Shown here piece by piece: positions 53,740 through 63,893 of a stretch of DNA of 64,000 bases. Position numbers and translations under genes: made by a program. Under the pieces are notes generated by a model that ran no database searches, was not told the origin of the DNA, and saw nothing but the letters and a program-made list of their open reading frames with translations. The stretch is from JAKALX01 sp964508715 (GTDB lineage Bacteria; Chloroflexota; Dehalococcoidia; Tepidiformales; Tepidiformaceae). The stretch lies in assembly GCA_964508715.1 (NCBI GenBank), contig CAZDUX010000014.1, positions 31,783-95,782 on the forward strand, in the 5' to 3' direction. Every line of letters starts with the position of its first letter. Position 1 is the stretch's first letter.

Positions 53740-54138
53740 TCAACGGTAGTCAGCGCATGCCATGGCCGCGCGCTGCTCGATCAGGTCACGAGTCGTGTGG
53801 AGCCCGCGGTCAACCTGGCAGGTGAGTTCGTCGATCGTCGGGCCGGTCTCTTCGATCCCGTCGGGGGCCTCCCAATCAGCGGTGAAGACCAGCCAGGTGG
53901 CATTGCCTTCGAGCGGCGCAAAGGTCATCCGTGCTTCCCGGGTTGGTCCCGTCCCGAACGTCCAGGCGAGGCGGCAGTTCTCGTCGTCTGCTTCCAGCGA
54001 CCAGGGAGGGAGTGGTGCGGGCGATTCCTCCGGCGTGAGGAACACACTTGCCAGCCCCTCGCTACGCCAGAACCCGTAGACGTACGGTGTGGGTGCCTCG
54101 ATCAGGATTGAGCGTCGAATCAGGGTCAAGCAGGACAT
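53740..54138 (-). CDS. SRPBCC (START/Bet v1-like) domain protein
   Basis: A 132-residue protein with the SRPBCC layout: IRRSILIEAPTPYVYGFW at the start, a central beta sheet with CRLAWTFGTGPTREARMTFAPL and WLVFTADWE, and a long C-terminal helix (IDELTCQVDRGLHTTRDLIEQ). These domains bind hydrophobic ligands, and no ligand can be inferred. It is convergent with the gene ending at 53699. Confidence 0.7.
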   Translation of the reverse strand: MSCLTLIRRSILIEAPTPYVYGFWRSEGLASVFLTPEESPAPLPPWSLEADDENCRLAWTFGTGPTREARMTFAPLEGNATWLVFTADWEAPDGIEETGPTIDELTCQVDRGLHTTRDLIEQRAAMACADYR

Positions 54139-54233
54139 CCCTCCCTTGCTCGCGCTACCTTAGTGACCACTTGATTACAGACGCATAAATCATCAGCAAA
54201 GACGAACGAATTCCGCAGGCTCGCAGGCCCCGG

Positions 54234-54512
54234 CTACGCCGGCCGGTTGGCCGGTTCGTCCCGGGCAACCGCTTCCAGCGCGTCCTCCAGCGCACCTTCG
54301 CGAACCGGCGCGGTTGCAAGCACACGCCCCCCGGCTTCGATGACCGGGATCTCGAACATGTAGCGGCGAAGGAGCTCCTCGTAACGCTCGATGTCGATGT
54401 TGCGGATGCGCAGCGGGACACGCTTGCCAATGCGCTGGAGCATGCGCTCGGCCTCGACGCAGAGGGAGCAGCCAGGGCGCCCGTACAGCACCACGTCAAC
54501 AGGCGTTGGCAC
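54234..54512 (-). CDS. glutaredoxin-like thioredoxin-fold protein
   Basis: A 92-residue DUF836/glutaredoxin-like protein. VVLYGRPGCSLCVEAERML has the redox CxxC (C16, C19), and FEIPVIEAGGRVLATAPV carries the cis-Pro. It lies three bases after lgt on the same strand. It probably acts in dithiol exchange in the cytosol. Confidence 0.85.
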   Translation of the reverse strand: MPTPVDVVLYGRPGCSLCVEAERMLQRIGKRVPLRIRNIDIERYEELLRRYMFEIPVIEAGGRVLATAPVREGALEDALEAVARDEPANRPA

Positions 54513-54515
54513 GGT

Positions 54516-55415
54516 CTAGACAGCCGCCGGTTTCTTGGTGCCGCTCGAAGGCTTGTCGCCACCCTCCTCACGGTCACCCCAGACGCGCTCCGCATACTCC
54601 GGTGTGATGGGCCCCGGGTGGCGGTACAGGATTCCGGCGACGATGACGGCCGTGCCAAGCAGGATACCGCTGACAACCTGTGGCACCGGGATACGCCAGA
54701 GCTCCTGCTCGTCGAGGCGGGTGTACGAGAGGAAGAACCGCATGATGCCGTAGAGGGCAATGTAGAGGCAGAACACCCAGCCCGGAGTCTTGATGTAGCG
54801 GCGGGCAACGAAGACGAGGACGGCACAGATGATGAAGTCGCCGAGAAGTTCGTAGCCGCCGGCCGTGGGATGGACGGCCTTGCCGAGCTCCCCAAGGGTA
54901 TTCGGGTTCGTGTAGCGCACCCCCCAGGGGAGGTCCGTCCCCGTGGCATGGTGCTCACCGTTGATGAGGTCGCCGATACGCCCGATGCCCTGCCCGAGGA
55001 TCATGCCCGGAGCCGCCGCGTCCAGGCCGATCGCGATCGGCCACTTGTGCCAGAGCGAGTAGGCAAGGCCGCCGATGACCCCGCCGAGCAGGCCGCCATA
55101 CAGCGTGATGCCGCCCTCGGTGAGCCCCGTCACGATCGCCGGGAGGTCGCTGCTGAACCGGTCCCAGTGCTCGAACACGTAGAACATGCGAGCGCCAACG
55201 ATGGCCGAAGGCACGCCGACGAGCGCGATCTCCTGCGCCACCTCGGGGGGGATCCCGTCCTTCTTCGCCAGCCACACCGAGAGCGATACCCCGGCGATGA
55301 TGCCCACCGCCGTGAAGAACCCGTGCCATGTGAGTGTGAACGGGCCAATGTCAAACATCGTCGGATCGATGTTGATGTCGATGGTCAGGAAGGTGAGGAC
55401 GGCGAGCGCATGCAT
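54516..55415 (-). CDS. lgt: prolipoprotein diacylglyceryl transferase
   Basis: Lgt attaches diacylglycerol to the lipobox Cys, the first step of lipoprotein maturation. The 299-residue membrane enzyme has GPFTLTWHGFFTAVGIIAG, GGITLYGGLLGG, the signature ILGQGIGRIGDLINGEHHATGTDLPWGV (family block) and several membrane helices. The His common at the HGG position is Tyr here (LYGG), a variant also seen in other lineages. It serves the many lipobox proteins in this window. Confidence 0.95.
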   Translation of the reverse strand: MHALAVLTFLTIDINIDPTMFDIGPFTLTWHGFFTAVGIIAGVSLSVWLAKKDGIPPEVAQEIALVGVPSAIVGARMFYVFEHWDRFSSDLPAIVTGLTEGGITLYGGLLGGVIGGLAYSLWHKWPIAIGLDAAAPGMILGQGIGRIGDLINGEHHATGTDLPWGVRYTNPNTLGELGKAVHPTAGGYELLGDFIICAVLVFVARRYIKTPGWVFCLYIALYGIMRFFLSYTRLDEQELWRIPVPQVVSGILLGTAVIVAGILYRHPGPITPEYAERVWGDREEGGDKPSSGTKKPAAV

Positions 55416-55605
55416 CGCTGGAAAGGGTACAGGCTACCGTCTGCTGGCAACAGCATGCACAGGCTGCACGCTTCCCATCGCTTCACCCTGGGGCGAAGCG
55501 GCGCGAACGCGGTACGCCCCGAGGGAGTCCGCACGCCCCGTGGCGCACATACTGCTTCGCTTCATGCACGGCACTCCACCGCACGGGCGGCCGGGTTAGC
55601 CAGGG

Positions 55606-56415
55606 CTAGCGATTGCCGTAGCTCACCGCAAGGCCAGCGCGGGCGTCACTCTGAATCCCGTACTGGGGGATCGGGTAGCGCAGGCCGTTCGCGGCGAGCC
55701 GCTTCATCCCCGCAATCGCACGCGGAAGATACTTCGGCGGAAGCGCCATCAGGAGTTCATCGTCGAGCACACCGCCGTACCGCCGCTCGGCGAAGCATGG
55801 GATGGCAAGGCTCGGCTCTCCCGTCGTGAGGGCACGGCCCCATGAGTCAGCACAGGCGCTTTCGCCCACCACGCTCCATTCAAACTTCCGGTATCCGCTG
55901 AATTGGAGCCCGTTGATGAAGATGATCATCTGGCCCGGCGTCGCGTAGATGAGGCAGATATCCGGCGGGTCGAGGCGGCCAGCAGTGAGCGGCGAAACCG
56001 CCATCGCCTGGTACTTCCCGAACGGGACCGTGTCCATCGCCTCCTGGTGGGCGGCCGAATCCTCGAGGGTATCGAACCAGACACCCGCCATGTGCTTGCC
56101 CGAAAGCCACTTCTCGTCGCGTGGCGAAAGCCCGATCACGGCGCCGCACTGCGCGCCCACGAGGTCATCATTCGTGATCCCCACGGTCCAGCCGAGGCGC
56201 GCAGCCTGCGCGACAATCTGGTCCGTCGTGTGAACGGTCCCGTTGGGCCGCCGGATCTTGGGGATCGCCGCCATCTCCTCGACCGTGGCGAACATCTTCA
56301 TGCCAATCGGGGTGGTCTTGAGGCGAAGGAGCCGGTTGAGGTCATCGATAATGGCGTTCCAGTCGTAGCTCGCAGGCTCTTCGATGGCGATATCGGCGGG
56401 ATCAATCGTGGTCAT
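55606..56415 (-). CDS. DUF169 family protein
   Basis: A 269-residue DUF169 (COG2043) protein. It shows the opening LNRLLRLKTTPIGMKMF, GWTVGITNDDLVGAQCGAVIGL, AVSPLTAGRLDPPDICLIYATPGQ and three Cys (GAQC, ESAC, IPCF) that may bind a metal or cluster. The biochemical function of the family is unknown. It is divergent from the rlmB-type gene with about 150 bp between. Confidence 0.88.
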   Translation of the reverse strand: MTTIDPADIAIEEPASYDWNAIIDDLNRLLRLKTTPIGMKMFATVEEMAAIPKIRRPNGTVHTTDQIVAQAARLGWTVGITNDDLVGAQCGAVIGLSPRDEKWLSGKHMAGVWFDTLEDSAAHQEAMDTVPFGKYQAMAVSPLTAGRLDPPDICLIYATPGQMIIFINGLQFSGYRKFEWSVVGESACADSWGRALTTGEPSLAIPCFAERRYGGVLDDELLMALPPKYLPRAIAGMKRLAANGLRYPIPQYGIQSDARAGLAVSYGNR

Positions 56416-56567
56416 GTGGCACCTCCAGCGGTGGGATTGTGCGCCGTCAGGGGCAAGCCTGTCGACGCCCCTCCGAACCTTTGAACACCGCGCGTCACAA
56501 ACCCGCCTGATGGCGAACCTGCCCGCCTACTTGCCGCAAAGCCCGCCCCCGGTGCCTACTGCTATCC

Positions 56568-57332
56568 ATGCCCCGCATGCGCCCGAAGCCAAATTCCACC
56601 CCCGACGACCTCGCCTTCGGGATCAACCCCTGCGCCATGGCACTTCAGACGCGGGCCGCGAGATCGCTCCTCTACTTCCGCGACACGCACAACGACCGTG
56701 TCCTCCTGCTCGTCGAACAGGGCCGCGCCCAGGGTATCAACGTCGAACCGGTCGATGTCGCCCGCCTCGATGAACTCACGGGCGATGGCGTCCACCAGGG
56801 TGTGCTCGTCCGCCTGCGCCGTTCCGAACCCGCTGACCTCGGCACCATCGCCCGCAACGCCGCGGGTGCCTCGCTCATCCTCCTGGTGGATCGCGTCACC
56901 GATCCCCAGAACCTGGGAGCAGTCCTTCGCACCGCCGTCGCCGTCGGCGCCGACGCCATCGTCCTCCCTCCCCGGCGCGGTGCTCTCCTCACCCCGGGTG
57001 TCCACCGTGCAAGCGCTGGCCTCAGCTTCATCGCCCCCGTCTGCGCCCCGCAGAACCTCAACATGGCCATCAAGCTCCTCAAGGAGTCTGGTTACTGGGT
57101 CGTCGCCGCCGATACCGGTGACGACAGCGTCCCGGCCACATCCTTCGATTGGCCCGCGAAAACCGCCCTCATCATCGGCAGTGAAGGCGAAGGTATCGGC
57201 CCGCTGCTCCGCCGCGAAAGCGACTTCGTCGTCGCCCTGCCGATGGATCCGCGCGTCGAATCCCTCAACGTCGGCGTCGCTACCGGCGCCCTCTCCTACC
57301 TCTGGCGCCGCCAGCACCCTGCCGGCTCATAG
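56568..57332 (+). CDS. rlmB: TrmH/SpoU-family RNA 2'-O-methyltransferase (RlmB-like)
   Basis: A 254-residue SPOUT methyltransferase. The N-terminal substrate domain begins AFGINPCAMALQTRAARSLLYFRD. The trefoil-knot catalytic domain has motif 1 DRVTDPQNLGAVLRTA, motif 2 LIIGSEGEGIGPLL and motif 3 ALPMDPRVESLNVGVATGALSYLW. RlmB methylates 23S rRNA; another tRNA/rRNA target is possible. It precedes prs on the same strand. Confidence 0.9.
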   Translation: MPRMRPKPNSTPDDLAFGINPCAMALQTRAARSLLYFRDTHNDRVLLLVEQGRAQGINVEPVDVARLDELTGDGVHQGVLVRLRRSEPADLGTIARNAAGASLILLVDRVTDPQNLGAVLRTAVAVGADAIVLPPRRGALLTPGVHRASAGLSFIAPVCAPQNLNMAIKLLKESGYWVVAADTGDDSVPATSFDWPAKTALIIGSEGEGIGPLLRRESDFVVALPMDPRVESLNVGVATGALSYLWRRQHPAGS

Positions 57333-57336
57333 CCCC

Positions 57337-57357
57337 CAACTCGCAACTAGCAACTCG
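57337..57357. repeat. 7-bp tandem repeat upstream of prs
   Basis: Three consecutive heptamers CAACTCG, CAACTAG, CAACTCG, 61 bp upstream of the prs start. The period and CAA core match the repeat at 62176-62210. Confidence 0.75.
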
Positions 57358-57418
57358 GGGATGCTACATTCGCCCCTGGGCCACGGGCCAGGAAGCTGTC
57401 TGTGCCGGGGGATGGAAT

Positions 57419-58363
57419 TTGGTGTTCAGCGATCTCGCAATCTTCACCGGCAGAGCCCACCCCGAACTTGCCCAGGCCATCTGCGCCCGCCTCGGCCGCC
57501 AGCTCGGCAAGATCGACGTCTTCGAATTCTCGAACGAGAACATCTTCGTCCAGTACCAGGAGAACATCCGCATGCGCGATGTCTACCTGGTCCAACCCTT
57601 CTGCACCCCGGTCAACACATCGATCATCGAGCTCCTCATCATGATCGATGCAGCCAAGCGCGCCTCCGCCGGCCGCATCACAGCGGTTATCCCCTATTAC
57701 GCCTACGGCCGCAGCGATAAAAAAGACCAGCCTCGCGTCCCGATCACCGCACGCATGATCGCCAACATGCTCGAAACCGCCGGCGCCGACCGCATCCTCA
57801 CACTCAACCTCCACGCCGGGCAGATCCAGGGCTTCTTCAATATCCCGCTCGATGAGCTCAACGCCCTCTACCCCGTCTCCGCCTACTTCAAGACCCAGCA
57901 CCTGGCCGACTTCACCGTCGTCGCCACCGACGTTGGTGGCGAAAAACGAGCTCGCGACCTTGCCGCCCGCCTCGACCTCCCGCTCGCCATCATTGATAAG
58001 CGCCGGATCGGCAACACCGAATCCACCGAGGCCATGCACGTCATCGGTGAAGTCGAGGGGCGCCACTGCCTCATCCTCGATGACGAGATCAGCACTGGCG
58101 GGACGATCGTCTCGGCCGTCAACGCCCTCCGCCAGAACGGCGCCCGCGAGATCGTCGTCAGCTGCTACCACCCCATCCTCAGCGGCCCGGGCGTCGAACG
58201 ACTCAGGTCGCTCGATGTCCGCGAAATCGTCGTCACCGATTCCGTCCCCCTCCCGCCCGAAAAGCGTCTTCCCAACATGACCATCATCCCCGTAGCCCCG
58301 CAGCTCGGCGATGCCATCGGCCGTATCCACTCCGGCCAGAGCGTCGGCGCCCTTTTCCAGTAA
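57419..58363 (+). CDS. prs: ribose-phosphate pyrophosphokinase (PRPP synthetase)
   Basis: Prs makes PRPP for nucleotide and amino acid synthesis. The 314-residue enzyme has FSNENIFVQYQENIRMRDVYLVQ, IDAAKRASAGRITAVIPYYAYGRSDKKDQPRVPIT and LNLHAGQIQGFFNIPLD (family blocks). The PRPP loop is LDDEISTGGTIVSAV, closer to the archaeal-type DDxISTGGT than the usual bacterial DDMIDTxGT. The start is TTG at 57419 or GTG at 57422, behind GGGGGATGG. Confidence 0.95.
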   Translation: MVFSDLAIFTGRAHPELAQAICARLGRQLGKIDVFEFSNENIFVQYQENIRMRDVYLVQPFCTPVNTSIIELLIMIDAAKRASAGRITAVIPYYAYGRSDKKDQPRVPITARMIANMLETAGADRILTLNLHAGQIQGFFNIPLDELNALYPVSAYFKTQHLADFTVVATDVGGEKRARDLAARLDLPLAIIDKRRIGNTESTEAMHVIGEVEGRHCLILDDEISTGGTIVSAVNALRQNGAREIVVSCYHPILSGPGVERLRSLDVREIVVTDSVPLPPEKRLPNMTIIPVAPQLGDAIGRIHSGQSVGALFQ

Positions 58364-58405
58364 CTCCTGGCGGCTTTCATCCGTTCTCACAGGCAAGGAG
58401 GAACC

Positions 58406-58990
58406 TTGCTGGAACCCTTGCGCATCGGCCCGCACGTGTCCATATACGGCAACTCCGGGTCGGGAAAGACGACGCTCGGCCGCGAACTGGCTGAGATCCT
58501 GGGCGTCCCCCGGGTCGAACTCGATGCCGTTTTCCATGCGCACCCTAACTGGGTCGATCTCTCTCGCGACGCGTTCCGCGCCCGCATGACCGATTTCCTC
58601 GAGGCGAACGCGGCCGGTTGGGTGCTCGACGGCAACTATGGGGCAATCCGGGATATCGCCCTCCCCCTCGCCGATACGGTGGTCTGGCTGCATCTCCCGT
58701 TCCATGTCGTCTACCCGCGGCTGGCGCGGAGAACCATCGTCCGCTCCTTTCAGCACGCCGAGCTCTGGAACGGTAACCGCGAAACCCTCCGCCAGACGTT
58801 CCTCAGCCGCGACTCCATGCTCCTCTGGGGCCTGACGTCGTGGCGGCGCTCCATCACGAACACGCGCCACGACCTCGCCACGATTCCCCACCATGCAGCC
58901 GTTTTCGAGCTCCGCTCGAGCCGGGCCGTGCGCGAATTCCTCACCGCCGTCCGGGAAAACGCGTGCCCCTCACCTTCGAACAGGGAGTAA
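58406..58990 (+). CDS. P-loop nucleoside/adenylate kinase-like protein (topology modulation type)
   Basis: A 194-residue small kinase fold. Walker A is SIYGNSGSGKTTLGREL. A Trp/Asp-rich segment LDAVFHAHPNWVDL and VLDGNYGAIRDIALPLADTVVWL follow, then the lid Arg residues RLARRTIVRSF, typical of FlaR/topology modulation ATPases. The TTG at 58406 is supported by AAGGAGG 5 bp upstream. It lies 42 bp after prs; the substrate is unknown. Confidence 0.85.
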   Translation: MLEPLRIGPHVSIYGNSGSGKTTLGRELAEILGVPRVELDAVFHAHPNWVDLSRDAFRARMTDFLEANAAGWVLDGNYGAIRDIALPLADTVVWLHLPFHVVYPRLARRTIVRSFQHAELWNGNRETLRQTFLSRDSMLLWGLTSWRRSITNTRHDLATIPHHAAVFELRSSRAVREFLTAVRENACPSPSNRE

Positions 58991-59105
58991 CACCCGGCCC
59001 GTCAACACGGGTAATCCAGATCCTCAATTCCTTTACGGGACACCCCATGCCGAACGGTATACTGGCTGCAAGTGATCGAGTACGGAGGTACTCAACAGGC
59101 TCGCA

Positions 59106-59963
59106 ATGAACTTCGTAAAAACCACGGTCCTGCTCGCTGCCCTCACCGGGCTCCTCGTCATGATTGGCGGTCTCATTGGCGGCACCGGTGGCATGCTCGT
59201 CTTCCTCATCCTCGCCGCCGTCATGAACTTCTTCGCCTACTGGTTCAGCGACAAGATGGCACTCCGCATGGCCGGGGCCCGCGAAATCGAGGAGAGCCAG
59301 GACCCGCAACTCTTCGCCATCGTGCGCGAAGTCGCCAACCTCTCGAATATGCCGATGCCACGCGTCTACGTCGTCGAGACGGACACGCCAAATGCCTTCG
59401 CCACCGGCCGCAACCCGAAACACGCCGTCGTTGCCGTCACTACCGGTATCCGGCGCATCCTCACCGATCGTGAATTGCGCGGCGTCCTCGGCCACGAAAT
59501 GGGTCACGTCCGCAACCGCGACATCCTCACCAGCTCGATCGTCGCCACCGTCGCGGGCGCTATCTCCATGATCGGCCAGATGCTCATGTGGAGTTCGATG
59601 TTCGGTGGCTTTGGCGGCCGCAATAGCGAGGAGCGCAACCCGTTCGTCATGCTCGCCGTCGCCATGCTCGCCCCGATCGCCGCCAGCCTCATCCAGCTCG
59701 GCATCAGCCGCCAACGCGAGTATGCCGCCGACAAGACCGGCGCCGAGGTCACCCACGACCCCGAGGCACTCGCCAGCGCCCTCGAGAAGCTCCAGCGTGG
59801 CATCGCGGCCCGGCCCATGGAGCCAACCCCGAACCAACAGGCTGTCTCGGCGCTCTACATCGCGAACCCCTTCAATGCAGGCGGTATGTCCAACCTCTTC
59901 AGCACGCACCCACCCCTGGAGGAGCGCATCCGCCGCCTCCGCAACATGGCCGTCGGCCGCTAA
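59106..59963 (+). CDS. htpX: heat-shock membrane metalloprotease HtpX
   Basis: HtpX degrades damaged membrane proteins. The 285-residue protein has two N-terminal helices (VLLAALTGLLVMIGGLIG and MLVFLILAAVMNFFAYWF), NAFATGRNPKHAVVAVTTGI and the zinc motif HEMGH in GVLGHEMGHVRNRD near residue 136. The third ligand lies in SRQREYAADKTGAEV. The C-terminus LFSTHPPLEERIRRLRNM is standard. It is a single gene followed by a weak CCCCG/CGGGG hairpin at 59978-59990. Confidence 0.95.
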   Translation: MNFVKTTVLLAALTGLLVMIGGLIGGTGGMLVFLILAAVMNFFAYWFSDKMALRMAGAREIEESQDPQLFAIVREVANLSNMPMPRVYVVETDTPNAFATGRNPKHAVVAVTTGIRRILTDRELRGVLGHEMGHVRNRDILTSSIVATVAGAISMIGQMLMWSSMFGGFGGRNSEERNPFVMLAVAMLAPIAASLIQLGISRQREYAADKTGAEVTHDPEALASALEKLQRGIAARPMEPTPNQQAVSALYIANPFNAGGMSNLFSTHPPLEERIRRLRNMAVGR

Positions 59964-60153
59964 CCCGCCAGGAACGACCCCGATCCGGGGCCCGAACACC
60001 GGTGAGGGCACACCGTCAGCCGGTTTTGCCCTCCCGCGATATCGCCCCAACCCACCCCGCGTGCCGCAAGAACCCGCAAAGCCGCGCCAGGCGGCCACAC
60101 CCCCATGCTTTCCCCTCACCGGCCGAAAACCCGCAACGTCGTAAACTAGCTCC

Positions 60154-60375
60154 GTGACCGATGCCAGGAGCCCTCTCCGCCAACGGTTCGAAAGAGAGCG
60201 CCGCCGCTCCGCTTTCATGGCGTTCCTTCCCGCGATGGGCGTCGGCGTCATCGCCGCCGACACGTGGTTTGCGGAATGGGCCGGAGTCCCCGGCGGTTTC
60301 CTCTTTGGAGGTTTCGCCTACGCCCTCGTGTATGTGTACGAAACCCTCATGTGGAGGCACGACCATGGCCGATGA
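60154..60375 (+). CDS. small two-helix membrane protein overlapping moaC
   Basis: A 73-residue protein from the GTG at 60154. A basic N-terminus (RSPLRQRFERERRR) is followed by AFMAFLPAMGVGVIAADTWFA and GGFLFGGFAYALVYVYETLMW, two membrane helices. Its 3' end overlaps the moaC start by 11 bp, so translation is probably coupled. No family is recognised. Confidence 0.62.
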   Translation: MTDARSPLRQRFERERRRSAFMAFLPAMGVGVIAADTWFAEWAGVPGGFLFGGFAYALVYVYETLMWRHDHGR

Positions 60376-60850
60376 ACTCCAGCTCTCCCACGTCGACGAA
60401 TACGGCGCCGCCCGCATGGTCGATGTCTCGGCCAAGGCCGATACCACCCGCGAGGCCACCGCCGAGGGTTTCGTGCACATGCGCCCCGAAACCCTCGCGC
60501 TCATCGTCGAAGGGGCTATCCCCAAGGGCGATGTCATCGCTGTCGCACGAGTCGCCGGCATCATGGCCGCCAAGCGCACCCACGACCTCATTCCCATGTG
60601 CCACCCCCTCGCCATCACCGGCGTCAGGGTCGACCTCGCTCCCGATGGCCCCGATCAGCTCCGCATCGAGGCCACCGTCAAGACCACCGGCAAGACAGGC
60701 GTCGAGATGGAAGCCCTCACGGCCGCCAGCGTCGCCGCCCTCACCGTCTACGACATGTGCAAAGCCGTCGAAAAAGGGATGCGAATCGAAGGCATCCGCC
60801 TCCTCGAGAAGGTCGGTGGTAAGAGCGGCCACTGGCGCGCCAACGCCTGA
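60365..60850 (+). CDS. moaC: cyclic pyranopterin monophosphate synthase MoaC
   Basis: MoaC converts the MoaA product to cPMP in molybdenum cofactor synthesis. The 161-residue protein has LSHVDEYGAARMVDVSAK, KRTHDLIPMCHPLAITGV and GKTGVEMEALTAASVAALTVYDMCKAVEKGMRI (family blocks with the catalytic Lys and His residues). The ATG at 60365 matches the family N-terminus. No other moa gene is in the window. Confidence 0.96.
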   Translation: MADELQLSHVDEYGAARMVDVSAKADTTREATAEGFVHMRPETLALIVEGAIPKGDVIAVARVAGIMAAKRTHDLIPMCHPLAITGVRVDLAPDGPDQLRIEATVKTTGKTGVEMEALTAASVAALTVYDMCKAVEKGMRIEGIRLLEKVGGKSGHWRANA

Positions 60851-60916
60851 CCCGCCTCCGAAAGCCCCCGATCCTCGGCCCGGAAAAGCGCCGGAGATCG
60901 CGCTACACTGGTTCTC

Positions 60917-62041
60917 ATGACGCTCGAAACTTCCTCCGGGCAGGCGGCCCCGAAAGCCCCCACGCACGAACCGCTCGTCTCCGTTCTCTATACCAGCGCC
61001 CCAACGGTCCTCGCGGACTATGGCCGCCTCATGGAGCTCGCACACTTCCGCCGTCACCTCCCCGCGACGAGCGAGACGCTCCTCAAGATCAACATCAGCT
61101 GGCAGCACTACTACCCCGGCTGCAGCACGAGCCCCTGGCAGCTCGACGGCGTCATCCAGGCCCTCCGGAGAGCCGGTTACGACCGCCTGACTCCCGTCCA
61201 GAACGGGACCGTCGTCGTCAATTCGCACGATGGCGAACGTGGCAACAAGCACGACCGCGTCCTCGCGAAGCACGGCCTCGAGAGCCTGCACCTCCAGGAC
61301 AGGGAAGCTCGCTGGGTGCCCTACGCCCCCAAAGGCAAGATGCTCGTCCTCGATTCCATCTTCCCCGACGGCATCGAAATCCCCGAGCGCTTCCTCGGCA
61401 CCAACATCATCCATATGCCCACCGTCAAGACCCACGTCTTCACGACGATGACCGGCGCCATGAAGAATGCGTTTGGCGGGCTCCTCAACAACCGCCGCCA
61501 CTGGACCCACTCCGTCATCCACGAAACCCTCGTCGACCTCCTGCGAATTCAGCAGGAGATCCACACCGGAGTCTTCGCAGTGATGGACGGCACCATCGCC
61601 GGCGATGGACCTGGGCCACGCGCTATGCGCCCCCACGTCAAGAACGTCATCCTCGCCAGCTCCGACCAGGTCGCCATCGACGCCGTGGCCGCGAAGATGA
61701 TGGGCTTCGACCCCATGAGTATCCCGTTCATCCGGCTCGCCCACGAAGAAGGGCTTGGCGTCGGCAACCCCACGGAGATCACCGTCGAAGGGCTCGACAT
61801 CTCGAACGTCAACTTCGGTTTCCACGGCGACGAGGACACCTTCGCCAGTTGGGGCCAGAAGCAGATCTACTGGGGCAAGCTCCACCGCTTCGAGAAATTC
61901 CTCCTGCGCACGCCGCTCGTGCCCTGGGCCATCGCCTCGAGCAACCTCTACCACAACTACTACTGGTATCCGCTCTTCGGAAAGCGCCGCATCAACAAGA
62001 TGCTCGACACCGAGTGGGGCCAACTCTTCAAGCAGTACTGA
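60917..62041 (+). CDS. DUF362 family protein
   Basis: A 374-residue DUF362 protein. It has LLKINISWQHYYPGCSTSPWQLDGVIQALRRAGY, NIIHMPTVKTHVFTTMTGAMKNAFGGLL, VFAVMDGTIAGDGPGPR and ILASSDQVAIDAVAAKMMGFDP, the conserved blocks of the family. The C-terminal ferredoxin domain found in many members is absent. The function is unknown; an oxidoreductase-linked or metal-binding role is often guessed. It precedes an acyl-CoA synthetase gene by 220 bp. Confidence 0.87.
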   Translation: MTLETSSGQAAPKAPTHEPLVSVLYTSAPTVLADYGRLMELAHFRRHLPATSETLLKINISWQHYYPGCSTSPWQLDGVIQALRRAGYDRLTPVQNGTVVVNSHDGERGNKHDRVLAKHGLESLHLQDREARWVPYAPKGKMLVLDSIFPDGIEIPERFLGTNIIHMPTVKTHVFTTMTGAMKNAFGGLLNNRRHWTHSVIHETLVDLLRIQQEIHTGVFAVMDGTIAGDGPGPRAMRPHVKNVILASSDQVAIDAVAAKMMGFDPMSIPFIRLAHEEGLGVGNPTEITVEGLDISNVNFGFHGDEDTFASWGQKQIYWGKLHRFEKFLLRTPLVPWAIASSNLYHNYYWYPLFGKRRINKMLDTEWGQLFKQY

Positions 62042-62061
62042 ATCCTTTGAAGTACTGAGCC

Positions 62062-62095
62062 CCCGGCGCTGATGCCCGGCGCTGATGCCCGGCGC
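62062..62095. repeat. 13-bp tandem repeat, 2.6 copies
   Basis: CCCGGCGCTGATG at 62062-62074 and 62075-62087 is followed by a partial copy CCCGGCGC at 62088-62095. It begins 21 bp after the DUF362 stop. Confidence 0.8.
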
Positions 62096-62175
62096 GGCGG
62101 GTGATAGGTGTTCCCCTCGTGCCGCGCCGCCCGGCCGGAGCACGCGGCGCCCCATCGTGCCGTATGCCCCAACGG

Positions 62176-62210
62176 CCAATCGCCAATCGCCAATCAGCAA
62201 TCCACAATCG
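62176..62210. repeat. 7-bp tandem repeat upstream of the acyl-CoA synthetase gene
   Basis: Five heptamers in register: CCAATCG, CCAATCG, CCAATCA, GCAATCC, ACAATCG, with a sixth degenerate unit CCAACGG before them. All keep CAA in phase. The array ends 51 bp before the gene start at 62262. Confidence 0.8.
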
Positions 62211-62261
62211 CCCGCCCAAAACCGCGTATGATTCCTCCACCACCTTCCGGAGGCCTGCGCC

Positions 62262-63893
<1,632 letters not shown>

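Noticed and set aside
59978..59990. Terminator after htpX
   Set aside because: The stem CCCCG/CGGGG is only 5 bp with a 3-base loop and no T-tract.
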